Notes: generated by a model not told the origin, from the letters alone. A DNA stretch of 64,000 nucleotides from CAWJMD01 sp963843835 (GCA_963843835.1 CAWJMD010000004.1:186001-250000); one strand, 5' to 3'. Positions 1 through 8,850 are shown, counted from the first letter of the stretch. A program made the numbers and translations.

Positions 1-845
1 GTGACGAGGGCCACCTGGTGCGGGCCGACGAGATCGAGCACCGCGGAGACCGTGTGGTCGTCGAGGTGCACGCCGTCACCCACCAGCTCGGCGACGAGGT
101 CGCCGCGCGCCGCGGCCGCCAGGCAGGCGGCCACGGGTCCGGGGGAGCGGTGGTGCATCTGCGGCATCCCGTTGAACAGGTGGGTCGCCGAGACCCTCGC
201 GCCGGCGCCCAGGGCGTGCTCGATGCCGGACGTCGTCGTGGCGGCGTCGGCGTCGGTGTGGCCGATGCTGACGACGGCGTCGGCGGCCGCCAGCTGATCG
301 ACAAGCTCCGTCACGTTCTCGGTCTCAGGTGCGAGCGTCATGCTGCGGACGGTCCCCCGTCCGAGCTGGAGCCAGCGGGCCAGGGCCTGGGGGTCCCCGG
401 GGACCAGGGCGGCCGGGTCCTGCGCGCCGCAACGCGCGGCTGACAGGAAGGGGCCCTCGAGGTGGATGCCCGCGAGCAGCCCCTCCTCGACGAGCGAGGC
501 CAGCATCGGGATGCGGTGCTCGAGCTCGTCGTCCGCCGCCGAGACGAGGCTGCCCAGCAGTGTCGTGGTCCCGTGCAGGTGGTGGTGGGCTGCTGCGTGG
601 CGCAGGCCGTCGGCGTCGGCGTCCGGGAAGCCGTACCCGCCCCCGCCGTGGCAGTGCACGTCGACCAGTCCGGGCAGCAGGGTCAGGTCGGTGGGGTCGG
701 GGACCGAGGCACCTTCGGGTGCGTCCGCGACGTCGCCGACCCACTCGACCAGGCCGGCCCGGCACACCACGAGACCGTCGTCCAGCACGTCTTCGGGGGT
801 CACGACGCGGCCGCGGAGGGTCAGGTCATCTGCAGCGCCACTCAC
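1..845 (-). CDS. nagA: N-acetylglucosamine-6-phosphate deacetylase, 3' end cut by window edge
   Basis: Cytoplasmic amidohydrolase that removes acetate from GlcNAc-6-P, giving GlcN-6-P. About 281 residues are visible. Motifs run in NagA order: metal site DVHCHGGGGYGF (about residue 62), HLEGPFL (about 125), GHTDAD, THLFNGM and GDGVHL; full-length NagA is about 380 residues, so roughly the last quarter is missing. The GTG start at 845 overlaps the stop of the ROK kinase gene (GTGA), so the two are translationally coupled. It is the last gene seen of a leftward amino-sugar operon. Family assignment is firm; strict GlcNAc over GalNAc preference is inferred. Confidence 0.9.
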   Translation of the reverse strand, partial: MSGAADDLTLRGRVVTPEDVLDDGLVVCRAGLVEWVGDVADAPEGASVPDPTDLTLLPGLVDVHCHGGGGYGFPDADADGLRHAAAHHHLHGTTTLLGSLVSAADDELEHRIPMLASLVEEGLLAGIHLEGPFLSAARCGAQDPAALVPGDPQALARWLQLGRGTVRSMTLAPETENVTELVDQLAAADAVVSIGHTDADAATTTSGIEHALGAGARVSATHLFNGMPQMHHRSPGPVAACLAAAARGDLVAELVGDGVHLDDHTVSAVLDLVGPHQVALV

Positions 846-1825
846 GGGACCACCTCTGACGCCGGGTCTTCCATGCTGCTGGAGGGTTCGAACACGGTCG
901 CTCCGTCCTCCCGGGCGAGCAGAGCCGCACCGATCACGCCGGCGCGCGTGCCCAGGGACGCCGTCACCAGGTCGGGCACGACGACGACGTGGGCGAGGTC
1001 GGCGAGTGCGGCGCGCAGCGGGGTGAGCAGCGTGTCACCTGCGGCCGAGAGACCTCCGGCGATGACGATGCGCGAGGGCGCGAGCAGGGCGCAGGTCGCG
1101 TGCAGCCCCTCGGCGAGTGCCTGCACCGCGCGCTCCCACACCTGCCGGGCCAGGGGGTCGTCGCCGAGCCGGGCCACGACCTCGGCGGCTCCGGCGACGG
1201 GCTCGCCACGCAGGGCCGCGTAGTCCCGGGCGATCGCGCGCGCGGAGGCGACGGCCTCCAGGCACCCGACGTCCCCGCACCCGCACCGGCGCTGCTGCGC
1301 AGCCGGGACCTTGACGTGCCCGAGCTCCCCGGCCTGCCCGAGCCGGCCCTCGGACGTGCGGCCCGCCGTGAGCACGCGACCACCGCTGATGAGGGTTGCG
1401 GCGATGCCCGTCCCGATCGCGACCACGACGACGTCGTCGACCCCGCGTCCCGCGCCCAGGCGGTGCTCCGCCAGGCCGGCCGCCGCGACGTCGTGACCGA
1501 TGACGACGGGCAGGCCGAGGGCGGACGCCAGGTCGGGGCCCACGGTGGGCGCCGGCCAGCTCACGTTCGCGGTGAACCGGACCACGCCGTTCGCGGCGTC
1601 GACGAGGCCCGGCACGACGACGCCCGCCCGGTCGACGACGGTGCCCCTCTGCCTGGCCACGTCGACCAGCGACCGCCCGAGCGAGGAGACGGCTCTGAGG
1701 GCGTCGCCACCGGTGGTGGTGCTGCTGCGGCCGTCGACGACGACGGTGCCGTCGACGTCGACGACCTCCGCCTTGACGTCGGTGCCCCCGACGTCGACGG
1801 CGAGGAGGTGTGTGGGCACGCGCAC
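842..1825 (-). CDS. ROK-family sugar kinase (N-acetylglucosamine/glucose kinase type)
   Basis: ATP-dependent sugar kinase of about 327 residues. An N-terminal phosphate-binding DVGGTDVK, a catalytic Asp in GHDVAAAGLAEH, the ROK zinc motif CGCGDVGCLEA and a C-terminal IAGGLS are all visible. Wedged between nagA and a SIS-domain isomerase, it most likely phosphorylates GlcNAc or a related amino sugar entering through the ABC transporter next door. The start is uncertain: GTG codons occur at 1855, 1825 and 1819. I prefer 1825, which has a GGGCGGG tract six bases upstream and leaves only a short leader before the nucleotide-binding motif. Its 3' end overlaps nagA by four bases. Confidence 0.85.
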   Translation of the reverse strand: MRVPTHLLAVDVGGTDVKAEVVDVDGTVVVDGRSSTTTGGDALRAVSSLGRSLVDVARQRGTVVDRAGVVVPGLVDAANGVVRFTANVSWPAPTVGPDLASALGLPVVIGHDVAAAGLAEHRLGAGRGVDDVVVVAIGTGIAATLISGGRVLTAGRTSEGRLGQAGELGHVKVPAAQQRRCGCGDVGCLEAVASARAIARDYAALRGEPVAGAAEVVARLGDDPLARQVWERAVQALAEGLHATCALLAPSRIVIAGGLSAAGDTLLTPLRAALADLAHVVVVPDLVTASLGTRAGVIGAALLAREDGATVFEPSSSMEDPASEVVP

Positions 1826-1862
1826 AGCGTGCCCGCCCGAGGGGCTTGCCCGCACGGCGGCC

Positions 1863-2771
1863 CTACTCGCCCAGGATGATCGAGCGGCTCAATGAACGCG
1901 GCTGGTCGGGGTCCAGCCCGGCGTCGGCGGCGCGCACCACGCACAGCCGGTGCACGCGGAGCAGGTCGGCCATGGCGTCGATGGGGGCGTGCTCGAAGCG
2001 CGCGCCGGTCGCTGCCACGTCGTCCGCCAGGCCCGAGGGCACCTCGCCGAACGCCCACACCACGCGGTCCGGCGCGGAGATGGAGATCGGCCCGTGGCGG
2101 TACTCCATCGCGGGGTACGCCTCGGTCCACAGCTGCGCCGACTCGCGGAGCTTCAGGCCCGCCTCCTCGGCGATGCCGACGGTCCAGCCGCGGCCGACGA
2201 AGGTGATCTGCTCGGCGGTGCGGGCCGGGCCCAGTGAGGCCTCGTCGGCGGCCAGCACCTCGCGGGCCTGGTCGGCGACGGGGGCCAGGTCGTGCCCCAG
2301 GCCGGCGCGGAGCAGTGCCAGGGTGGTGGTGGCGAACCGGGTCTGGACGACGGACTGCTCGTCGACCTCGCTGAGGACCAGCGGGTCGGCGAGGTCGGCC
2401 ACCGGGGTGGAGCCGTCCGCGGTGATCACGGTCGTCGGCGTCGGGCCACCCTGCAGCGCGCGCAGGACCTCGATCACCTCTGTGGTCGTGCCCGAGCGGG
2501 TGATCGCGACCACCCGGTCGTAGCCCCGGTCGAGGCGGTGCTCGCTGGCCGGCCACGCGTCGGTCACGCCGAGCCCCGCGCGCTCGCGCAGCTCGGCGTA
2601 GCAGCGCGCCATGAACAGGGACGTGCCGCAGCCGATCACCGCCACGCGCTCGCCGCGCGCGGGCAGCAGGTGTGCCACCTCGGGCAGGCGCCGTGCGACC
2701 GCCTCCCAGTCGTCAGGCTGGGTCGCGATCTCGCGGGCCAGGTGGGTCCCGGCCGTGCTCGTGGTGCTCAT
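1863..2771 (-). CDS. SIS-domain sugar-phosphate isomerase/deaminase (AgaS/NagB-II-like)
   Basis: A 302-residue protein with two SIS folds. The first shows VIGCGTSLFMARCY and ITRSGTTTEVIEVL, the phosphosugar-binding Ser/Thr loops. The second shows GRGWTVGIAEEAGLKLRE and MEYRHGPISI, typical of GlmS-isomerase-like and AgaS proteins. As first gene of the leftward operon with a ROK kinase and nagA, it probably converts GlcN-6-P to Fru-6-P plus ammonia (NagB-II role); a galactosamine-type substrate is possible. The ATG at 2771 is chosen because an open frame continuing to 2864 has no family homology, and a GAGGA lies upstream of this ATG. Confidence 0.82.
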   Translation of the reverse strand: MSTTSTAGTHLAREIATQPDDWEAVARRLPEVAHLLPARGERVAVIGCGTSLFMARCYAELRERAGLGVTDAWPASEHRLDRGYDRVVAITRSGTTTEVIEVLRALQGGPTPTTVITADGSTPVADLADPLVLSEVDEQSVVQTRFATTTLALLRAGLGHDLAPVADQAREVLAADEASLGPARTAEQITFVGRGWTVGIAEEAGLKLRESAQLWTEAYPAMEYRHGPISISAPDRVVWAFGEVPSGLADDVAATGARFEHAPIDAMADLLRVHRLCVVRAADAGLDPDQPRSLSRSIILGE

Positions 2772-3063
2772 GGGTGTCAGTCCTCGCCTCGGGGGTCGCC
2801 GAGTCGGATCATGCTCGGGATTGCCTGACAGTGTCAATGTCTGAACGAAAACAATCATGATCACTCATTACGTTCGCAAGGTGAACACGAAGCGTCGAGC
2901 TGATTTCGTGACATCGAAGCCATTGACGCCGAGCTGACCAGGCTGCACGATGACGCCTGGCGGTAGGTCTTTGACTGAACCGCACCTGAATCTGTCAGGT
3001 TCGATCATCCAAGCGAGCGACAACGATGTCGGTGCCCGCGTGGCGCCGAGGTGGAGGCAGAAC
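2772..3063. promoter_or_regulatory. Divergent promoter/operator region of the amino-sugar locus
   Basis: This 292-base gap separates the leftward SIS/ROK/nagA operon from the rightward binding-protein/permease/DeoR operon, so it must hold both promoters. It is AT-richer than its surroundings at 2815-2880. Visible elements: TGACA-G-TGTCA at about 2826-2836, GAACGAAAACAATCATGA at about 2842-2859 (the GAAAACAATCA form resembles DeoR-family half sites), GAACG/CGTTC arms flanking that tract, and a second inverted repeat ACCTGA-N5-TCAGGT at 2984-3000. Control by the DeoR-type protein at 6268-7110 is an inference from position. No clear gene lies in this gap. Confidence 0.5.
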
Positions 3064-4341
3064 GTGGGACGAACGACGCGACAGGGGCTCGGCCGGACCG
3101 GGAGAGTCGCCGCAGTCGGCATGGTGGGCGCCCTGGCGCTGACCGGGTGCGGGTTCGGTGGCGGTTCCGGCGGGGGCGGCGACGCCGGCGACGGCGGCTC
3201 GACGTCCATCTCCTTGATGGTGCCGAGCTACAGCGACCAGACCAAGTCGCTGTGGGAGGGAATCATCAAGGACTTCGAGGCCGAGAACGAGGGCATCACG
3301 GTCTCCCTGCAAGTGGAGTCGTGGGACAACATCAACGACGTCATCACCACGAAGGTGCAGTCGGACGACGCCCCCGACATCCTCAACATCGACGCTTTCG
3401 CGGGCTTCGCTGCGGACGACCTGCTCTACAAGGCCTCCGAGGTCGTCTCGCCGGAGACGCTGGACGACTTCCAGCCGTCCTTCGCCGACAACGCCTCGAT
3501 CGACGGCGACATGTACGGCCTGCCGCTGATCGCCTCCTCGCGCACGCTCTTCTACAACACGGACCTGCTCGCGCAGGCCGGTGTGACCGAGCCGCCCGCG
3601 ACGTGGGACGAGCTGCTCGCTGCCGGGCAGAAGGTCAACGCGCTCGGCGGCGGCGTCTACGGCTACGGCATGCCGCTGGGGAGCGAGGAGGCCCAGGCCG
3701 AGACGTCGATCTGGACGTTCGGGGCCGGCGGTGACTGGGGCAACGCGGACGAGATCACCGTGGACACCCCCGAGAACCTCGAGGCCGTCGAGTTCATGAA
3801 GAAGATGATCGACTCGAACGCCACCCAGCCCGACCCGGGCGCGAGCGACCGCACCCCGATGCTGGACGTCTTCATCCAGGGCAAGATCGCGATGGCCGAG
3901 GGCCTGCCCCCGACCGTCGGGCAGATCGCGCAGAAGAACCCCGACCTGAAGTACGAGACCGCACCGATCCCGACCAAGGACGGCGAGCCGGTCACGCTGG
4001 GTGTGGCCGACCACCTGATGGCGTTCAAGAACGACGGCGACAAGGCTGCGGCCATCACGGCGTTCCTGGACTACTTCTTCAGCGCCGACGTCTACACCTC
4101 GTTCGTCGACGCCGAGGGCTTCCTGCCCACCACGAAGTCCGGTGCCGACGCGCTCGGTGACAAGGAGGAGATCGCCACGTTCCTCGAGGCCCTCCCGGAC
4201 GCGAAGTTCTACCCCAGCACCAACCCCAACTGGTCGGCGACGCAGGGTGCCCTGCAGAGCCTGATCGGTCAGATCGGGCAGGGCGCCGACCCGGCGACCG
4301 TCCTGAAGGACGTCCAGGCCAAGGCCGACGCCGGAAGCTGA
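3064..4341 (+). CDS. Sugar ABC transporter substrate-binding lipoprotein
   Basis: A 425-residue extracellular solute-binding protein (family 1). The N-terminus is arginine-rich, then a hydrophobic stretch ends in the lipobox LALTGC (Cys about residue 29), followed by a Gly/Asp-rich linker. The mature part has the bilobed pattern of sugar binders. The GTG at 3064 is preferred over an upstream open frame because GGAGG sits six to seven bases before it and the signal peptide starts correctly. Followed by a GC hairpin and two permeases. Amino-sugar specificity (GlcNAc, chitobiose or similar) is inferred from the divergent nagA operon. Confidence 0.88.
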   Translation: MGRTTRQGLGRTGRVAAVGMVGALALTGCGFGGGSGGGGDAGDGGSTSISLMVPSYSDQTKSLWEGIIKDFEAENEGITVSLQVESWDNINDVITTKVQSDDAPDILNIDAFAGFAADDLLYKASEVVSPETLDDFQPSFADNASIDGDMYGLPLIASSRTLFYNTDLLAQAGVTEPPATWDELLAAGQKVNALGGGVYGYGMPLGSEEAQAETSIWTFGAGGDWGNADEITVDTPENLEAVEFMKKMIDSNATQPDPGASDRTPMLDVFIQGKIAMAEGLPPTVGQIAQKNPDLKYETAPIPTKDGEPVTLGVADHLMAFKNDGDKAAAITAFLDYFFSADVYTSFVDAEGFLPTTKSGADALGDKEEIATFLEALPDAKFYPSTNPNWSATQGALQSLIGQIGQGADPATVLKDVQAKADAGS

Positions 4342-4346
4342 TCACC

Positions 4347-4380
4347 CCCGGCCGGGCCGCGTCCCAGCGGCCCGGCCGGG
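4347..4380 (+). terminator. Strong hairpin between binding protein and permeases (attenuator/mRNA stabiliser)
   Basis: Perfect inverted repeat with 14-base GC-only arms (4347-4360 and 4367-4380) around a 6-base loop GTCCCA, starting five bases after the binding-protein stop. There is no T-tract. In binding-protein operons such intercistronic hairpins usually protect the upstream message or partially terminate, giving more binding protein than permease. Confidence 0.75.
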
Positions 4381-4415
4381 CCCGTCCGCGCCCCTCTCGA
4401 CGTCACGGAGCGAAC

Positions 4416-5336
4416 ATGACCGACCTGAGCCTGCAACCGCGACGGCCGGGCCCCTCGCCGATGCGCCGACTCGGGGCCGCCGTGCCGTGGTTGGCCCCGG
4501 CGACCGTGCTGATCGTCACCATCGTGCTCTTCCCCGCCGGCTACATGGTGTGGTCGTCCACGCGAGACATCTCCCAGTCCGGGGTCGACCGCGGGCCCGC
4601 GGGCTGGGCCAACTACGAGCGGGTGCTCGACTTCGGTTCTCTCGACAGGGTCCTGGCCAACACCGCACTGTGGACCTTCGGGGTGGTGGCGGTGACCGTC
4701 GTCATCTCCATGGGCCTGGCGCAGTTCCTCGACAAGGCCTTTCCGGGCAGGCGCCTCGTGCGCCTCGCGGTGATCGTTCCCTGGGCCGCGAGCGTGGTCA
4801 TGACGACCACCGTCTTCTACTACGGGCTCGACCCGTTCTACGGCGTGATCAACCAGTTCCTGGTCGACATCGGCCTGCTTGACACGGGTTTCGGCTTCAC
4901 CAAGCGCCCGGTGCCCGCGTTCCTCGCCTCGATGGGGATCGCCGTCTTCGTGTCCCTGCCTTTCACGGTCTACACGCTGCTCGCCGGGCTGGCGACGATC
5001 CCCTCCGAGCAGCTCGAGGCGGCCCAGATGGACGGCGCAGGCCCGTGGCGGCGGTACGTGAGCGTGATCCTCCCGGCCCTGCGCCCCGCCCTCGCGGTGG
5101 CCGTCCTCATCAACATCATCAACGTCTTCAACTCGCTGCCCATCCTCAAGGTGATGACCGGCAGCCTCCCCGGCTACGACGCCGACACCACGACGACGCT
5201 GATCTTCAAGTTCATCCAGTCCGACCGCCAGATCGACACGGCGAGCGCCCTGTCGGTCCTCAACTTCGTGATCGTGCTCGTGGTGATCGCGATCTACCTG
5301 AAGCTGGTGCGCCCGATGCAGCAGGTGGACCGATGA
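4416..5336 (+). CDS. Sugar ABC transporter permease (MalF/UgpA type)
   Basis: A 306-residue inner-membrane permease with about six hydrophobic segments. The cytoplasmic EAA loop EQLEAAQMDGAGPWRR (about residues 200-215) docks the ATPase and is followed by ILPALRPAL. The ATG at 4416 has GGAG upstream. It is separated from the binding-protein gene by the hairpin and overlaps the next permease by ATGA. No ATP-binding subunit is encoded nearby, so the importer probably shares a genome-encoded multitask ATPase (MsiK type); this is inferred from absence within the window. Confidence 0.88.
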   Translation: MTDLSLQPRRPGPSPMRRLGAAVPWLAPATVLIVTIVLFPAGYMVWSSTRDISQSGVDRGPAGWANYERVLDFGSLDRVLANTALWTFGVVAVTVVISMGLAQFLDKAFPGRRLVRLAVIVPWAASVVMTTTVFYYGLDPFYGVINQFLVDIGLLDTGFGFTKRPVPAFLASMGIAVFVSLPFTVYTLLAGLATIPSEQLEAAQMDGAGPWRRYVSVILPALRPALAVAVLINIINVFNSLPILKVMTGSLPGYDADTTTTLIFKFIQSDRQIDTASALSVLNFVIVLVVIAIYLKLVRPMQQVDR

Positions 5337-6271
5337 GCGCCGTCGCGCCCGTGGCGGCCGGCGCCGTCCGCCCCGACCAGAAGCCCGAGACCGCGCGGGA
5401 GGCCCGGCGCCGGAACCGGCGCCTGATCCCGCGGTCGGCCGGGCAGGGTGGGACCCCGCGCTGGGTGCTCGCGCTCGCGGGCGCCGTCATCGCCCTGGTG
5501 TTCCTGCTGCCGTACCTGATCATGCTGATCGGGTCGTTCAAGCAGAGGTCCGAGATCCTGCGCATCCCGGCCACGTACCTGCCCCAGGAGTGGACCCCGC
5601 AGAACTACGTGACCATGTGGTCCACGCCCGAGACGCCGCTGCCGTACAACCTCGTGTCGACGATCGTCATCTCCGTCTGCGCGACGCTGCTGGTGCTGGC
5701 CGTCGCCCTGCCCGCGGCCTACTACACCGCGCGGAACCGGTTCCCCGGCCGACTGGTCTTCCTGCTGCTGGTCCTGATGACACAGATGCTGCAGCCGACC
5801 GTGCTCGCCTCGGGGCTGTTCCGCGAGTTCCTGTCGGTGGGCATCAACGACACCTGGTTGGCGATGATCCTGGTGAACGCCGCGTTCAACCTCAGCTTCG
5901 CGACCTGGATGATGCACTCGTTCTTCGCGTCGGTGCCGGTCGAGATCGAGGAGGCGGCGATGCTGGACGGCGCCACACGGCTGCAGACCCTGCGGCGCGT
6001 CACGCTGCCGCTGGTGTGGCCGGGCGTGGTGACCGCGATCATCTTCACCTTCGTCGCCTGCTGGAACGAGTTCGCGGCGAGCCTGGTGATCCTGACCACC
6101 GCTGAGAACCAACCGCTTTCGGTGGCTCTGACCAAGTTCGTCGGTCAGTACGACTCCGCCTGGCAGTATGTTTTCGGTGTGTCGGTCGTAGCGATCGTGC
6201 CTGTCGTGATCCTCTTCGCCGTGATCGAGAAGCGTCTGGTCGCCGGCCTGACCGCCGGTGGGGTGAAGTGA
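5333..6271 (+). CDS. Sugar ABC transporter permease (MalG/UgpE type)
   Basis: A 312-residue permease. After a basic, Arg-rich cytoplasmic N-terminus (about 40 residues) come about six membrane segments, beginning at WVLALAGAVIALVFLLPYL. The EAA loop reads EIEEAAMLDGATRLQTLRR, followed by VTLPLVWPGV. The ATG at 5333 overlaps the previous stop (ATGA) and its stop overlaps the regulator start, so the three genes are coupled. It forms the heterodimeric channel with the 4416-5336 product. Confidence 0.88.
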   Translation: MSAVAPVAAGAVRPDQKPETAREARRRNRRLIPRSAGQGGTPRWVLALAGAVIALVFLLPYLIMLIGSFKQRSEILRIPATYLPQEWTPQNYVTMWSTPETPLPYNLVSTIVISVCATLLVLAVALPAAYYTARNRFPGRLVFLLLVLMTQMLQPTVLASGLFREFLSVGINDTWLAMILVNAAFNLSFATWMMHSFFASVPVEIEEAAMLDGATRLQTLRRVTLPLVWPGVVTAIIFTFVACWNEFAASLVILTTAENQPLSVALTKFVGQYDSAWQYVFGVSVVAIVPVVILFAVIEKRLVAGLTAGGVK

Positions 6272-7110
6272 GGGAGGCCGTGGGCGAACCTCCCTCGGCG
6301 GCGGTGGATGACGCCGGTGCCGAGCCACCCGACCGGTCGCAGCGCTGGCGCCGGATGCTCGACCTGCTGGCCGAGCGAGGGCGCCTGTCGGTAACCGAGG
6401 GTGCGGCCCTGTTGGGCGTCTCCGAGGCGACGGTGCGGCGTGACTTCACCTCGCTGGCGTCACAGCAGCTCGTCGCCCGCACGCACGGAGGCGTCGTCGC
6501 GACGTCGGTCGCGTACGACCTGCCCGCCAGGTACCGGCAGGGCGGCGACGAGGTCAAGGAAGGGATCGCTGCGGCAGCGTGCGAGATGCTCACCATCGGA
6601 ACGGTCGTCGGCTTCAACGGCGGTACGACCACGTCAGCGACGGCCCGGCGGCTGGCCGCGAGGGCTGATCTCGCCGCGTCGAGCACCCGTCCGTCGATGA
6701 CCGTCGTGACCAACGCCCTCAACATCGCCAGCGAGATGGTCCTGCGCCCCTACGTGCGGACGGTGACGCTCGGCGGTGTGGCCCGTCCGCAGTCGTACGA
6801 GCTGACAGGGCCGCTGGCGAGCCTGGTGCTCGAGCAGCTCTGGCTCGACGTGCTCGTGCTCGGCGTGGACGGCTTCGACGCAGCCGGAGGAGCCTCCTGC
6901 TTCCACGAGGGCGAGGCCGGGGTGAACGCGCAGATGGTGGCCAGGTCGAAACGCGTGATCGTGGTCGCCACCTCGGAGAAGTTGGGACGTAGGGCTTTCG
7001 CCCGGATCTGTCCGGTGTCGTCGGTGGACACGCTGGTCACCGACCGGGCCGCTGACCCGCTGCTCGTCGAGGAGCTGCGTGCAGCAGGGGTGGACGTCAG
7101 GCTGGTCTGA
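6268..7110 (+). CDS. DeoR-family transcriptional regulator of the amino-sugar locus
   Basis: 280 residues. An N-terminal winged helix (about residues 28-75) includes RLSVTEGAALLGVSEATVRRD, the classic DeoR helix-turn-helix. The C-terminal sugar-phosphate sensor has the GFNGGTTTSATA loop and a second acidic/Gly loop VLGVDGFDAAGG. The first codon GTG (6268) overlaps the permease stop; a GTG at 6280 is an alternative. As last gene of the transporter operon it likely represses both divergent operons until a phosphosugar inducer binds. The effector is inferred, not seen. Confidence 0.85.
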   Translation: MREAVGEPPSAAVDDAGAEPPDRSQRWRRMLDLLAERGRLSVTEGAALLGVSEATVRRDFTSLASQQLVARTHGGVVATSVAYDLPARYRQGGDEVKEGIAAAACEMLTIGTVVGFNGGTTTSATARRLAARADLAASSTRPSMTVVTNALNIASEMVLRPYVRTVTLGGVARPQSYELTGPLASLVLEQLWLDVLVLGVDGFDAAGGASCFHEGEAGVNAQMVARSKRVIVVATSEKLGRRAFARICPVSSVDTLVTDRAADPLLVEELRAAGVDVRLV

Positions 7111-7128
7111 CGCGCGTGACAGGTGGCG

Positions 7129-8094
7129 TCAGACGTCGGCCAGCGCTCGGTCGGCATGCCGCGCGACCAGCGACAGCACGTCGTCGGCGCACCCCCACGA
7201 CAGGGTGAAACCTGCTCCGCCGTGGCCGTAGCAGTGCACCACCGTCCGTTCGGCCCCGACGTCGCTCTCGAGCCGCACCGTGGGTCGGACCGGACGCAGC
7301 CCGACGCGGTGGGCCAGCACCTTCGCGGTGCGCAGGCGTGGTTCGACGGCTGCCGCGCGGGCCAGGATCCGCTCGGCCACGACGGGCTCCGGGGCCGGGT
7401 CGTAGCGCCCCCGCTCCGCGGTGCCCCCCACGACGACGTGGTCGCCACGGGGGAGTGCGTAGAGAGGACCGCCGGTCTCGTCCTCGTCCACCCACCAGGT
7501 GTCCAGGCCGGGGTTCTCCAGCACGACCACCTGGCCGCGTACGGGCGCCACCTCGGAGTCGCCCGCCATGGCGCGGGCGCTGACCCCGGTGGCGTTGACC
7601 ACGACCCCGCGCTGCGGCAGGGCCGGGAGCGGCATGCGGGTGACGGTGCCGCCCGCGGCCGCGAGGCGGTCGGACAGCCACGGCAGGTACGCGGTGGTCT
7701 CCACGAGTGGGACCGTGAGCGACCAGCCGGACCCGTACCCCGGACGCGGGTCGGACACCAGCTCCAGGGCGAGCCCGAGGCCGTCGTGGTCGGTCCAGTC
7801 GGGACGTGGCGGGTCCGGCTCGCGGTGCAGGAGCAGGCCAGGTGTCATTCGGACGCCCGACTCGGGGGCCGACGCGGCGAGCCCGGTCAGCTCGGCGAGC
7901 GTGGCCGCGCCCCAGCGCCGCACCTTGTGGGCCGGCTGGGCCAGGTAGGGGAGCCACAGGCCGCCGGCGACCGCGGACGTGGTCTCCAGCGGCAGGTCGC
8001 GTGCCAGGACGTGGGTGTCGTACCCGGCCTCGGCGAGCCGCACGGCGCACGTCAGCCCGATCACCCCGGCGCCCACCACGATCACGCGGCTCAT
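7129..8094 (-). CDS. FAD-dependent D-amino-acid oxidase
   Basis: 321 residues. The N-terminal ADP-binding fold reads VIVVGAGVIGLTCAVRL. A GGLWLPY element follows at about residue 45, then VVNATGVSARAMAGD and PVRGQVVVLENPG, and near the C-terminus the DAAO signature CYGHGGAGFTLSWG. Predicted to oxidise D-amino acids to 2-oxo acids with release of ammonia and peroxide. The ATG at 8094 begins exactly at the Rossmann strand. Monocistronic and convergent with the DeoR gene, 18 bases apart. Specificity (neutral D-amino acids versus D-Asp) cannot be read. Confidence 0.85.
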   Translation of the reverse strand: MSRVIVVGAGVIGLTCAVRLAEAGYDTHVLARDLPLETTSAVAGGLWLPYLAQPAHKVRRWGAATLAELTGLAASAPESGVRMTPGLLLHREPDPPRPDWTDHDGLGLALELVSDPRPGYGSGWSLTVPLVETTAYLPWLSDRLAAAGGTVTRMPLPALPQRGVVVNATGVSARAMAGDSEVAPVRGQVVVLENPGLDTWWVDEDETGGPLYALPRGDHVVVGGTAERGRYDPAPEPVVAERILARAAAVEPRLRTAKVLAHRVGLRPVRPTVRLESDVGAERTVVHCYGHGGAGFTLSWGCADDVLSLVARHADRALADV

Positions 8095-8169
8095 GTGACC
8101 ATCCTGGCAGGGCTGGTGCAGGGAATCCCCGTGGACGTCCGCGGCGGCGGCCCCGTAGCGTCCGCCCGC

Positions 8170-8730
8170 ATGACCGCCGACCAGCCGCTGACCGTGCGCC
8201 GCGAGCAGGAGTCCGACGTGCAGGCCGTCCACGCCCTGATCGCGACCGCCTTCGAGGACGAGTCCGTCGCCCGCCTGAAGGAGGAGCTGCTCGCCGCCCC
8301 GGCCGGACGTGACGGGCTCTCTTTCGTCGGCGAGCTCGACGGGACGGTGGTGGCCCACGTGCTCTACACGCGCAACCTCCTCGACGCCCCGCGGCGGCTC
8401 GTCGACGTGCTCGTGCTCAGCCCGATGGCGGTCCATCCCGACCACCAAGGCCGCGGTCTGGGCTCCGAGCTGATCCGGCGCTCGCTGGACTCGTTGGGGG
8501 ACAGCGGGTTCCCGCTCGTCTTCCTCGAGGGGTCACCGGCCTACTACGCGAGGCTCGGGTTCGTGCCAGGTGGCGACCTCGGCTTCCGTAAGCCCTCCCT
8601 GCGCATCCCCGACGCGGCGTTCCAGGTCCACGCGCTGGCGTCCCACGAGCCGTGGATGACCGGCACGCTCGTGTACGACCAGCTGTTCTGGCAGATGGAC
8701 TGCGTGGGGCTGCGGGACCCGGACGCCTAG
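8170..8730 (+). CDS. GNAT-family N-acetyltransferase (YhbS-like)
   Basis: 186 residues. The GNAT fold is recognisable from LTVRREQESDVQAVHALI at the start, the acetyl-CoA pyrophosphate loop HPDHQGRGLGSELIRRSL (about residues 98-115) and the strand before YYARLGFVPGG. The pattern resembles YhbS-type acetyltransferases; the acceptor is unknown. The ATG at 8170 lies 75 bases from the divergent DAAO start, so the two share a short promoter gap. Convergent with nucS through a palindrome-rich gap. Confidence 0.8.
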   Translation: MTADQPLTVRREQESDVQAVHALIATAFEDESVARLKEELLAAPAGRDGLSFVGELDGTVVAHVLYTRNLLDAPRRLVDVLVLSPMAVHPDHQGRGLGSELIRRSLDSLGDSGFPLVFLEGSPAYYARLGFVPGGDLGFRKPSLRIPDAAFQVHALASHEPWMTGTLVYDQLFWQMDCVGLRDPDA

Positions 8731-8740
8731 CCCGCCCACC

Positions 8741-8837
8741 GTTCTCGGGAGAACCGGGGTCAGGAGGGCCTTCTTGAGGCCGATTCTCAGGAGAAGTGTG
8801 GTCGCGGGGGGTCTCTGGAGGCCGGTTCTTCCGGGAA
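8741..8837. repeat. Tandem palindromic elements between convergent genes (likely bidirectional terminator)
   Basis: Three related short palindromes lie in the 120-base gap between the GNAT and nucS stops: GTTCTC-GG-GAGAAC (8741-8754), TTCTC-AG-GAGAA (8784-8795) and a degenerate GGTTCTTCCGGGAA (8824-8837). The last two are each preceded by GAGGCCG (8776 and 8818), a direct repeat 42 bases apart. No T-runs. A two-way terminator made of repeated hairpins is the simplest reading. Confidence 0.5.
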
Positions 8838-8850
8838 TGGCGTTGAGGGG

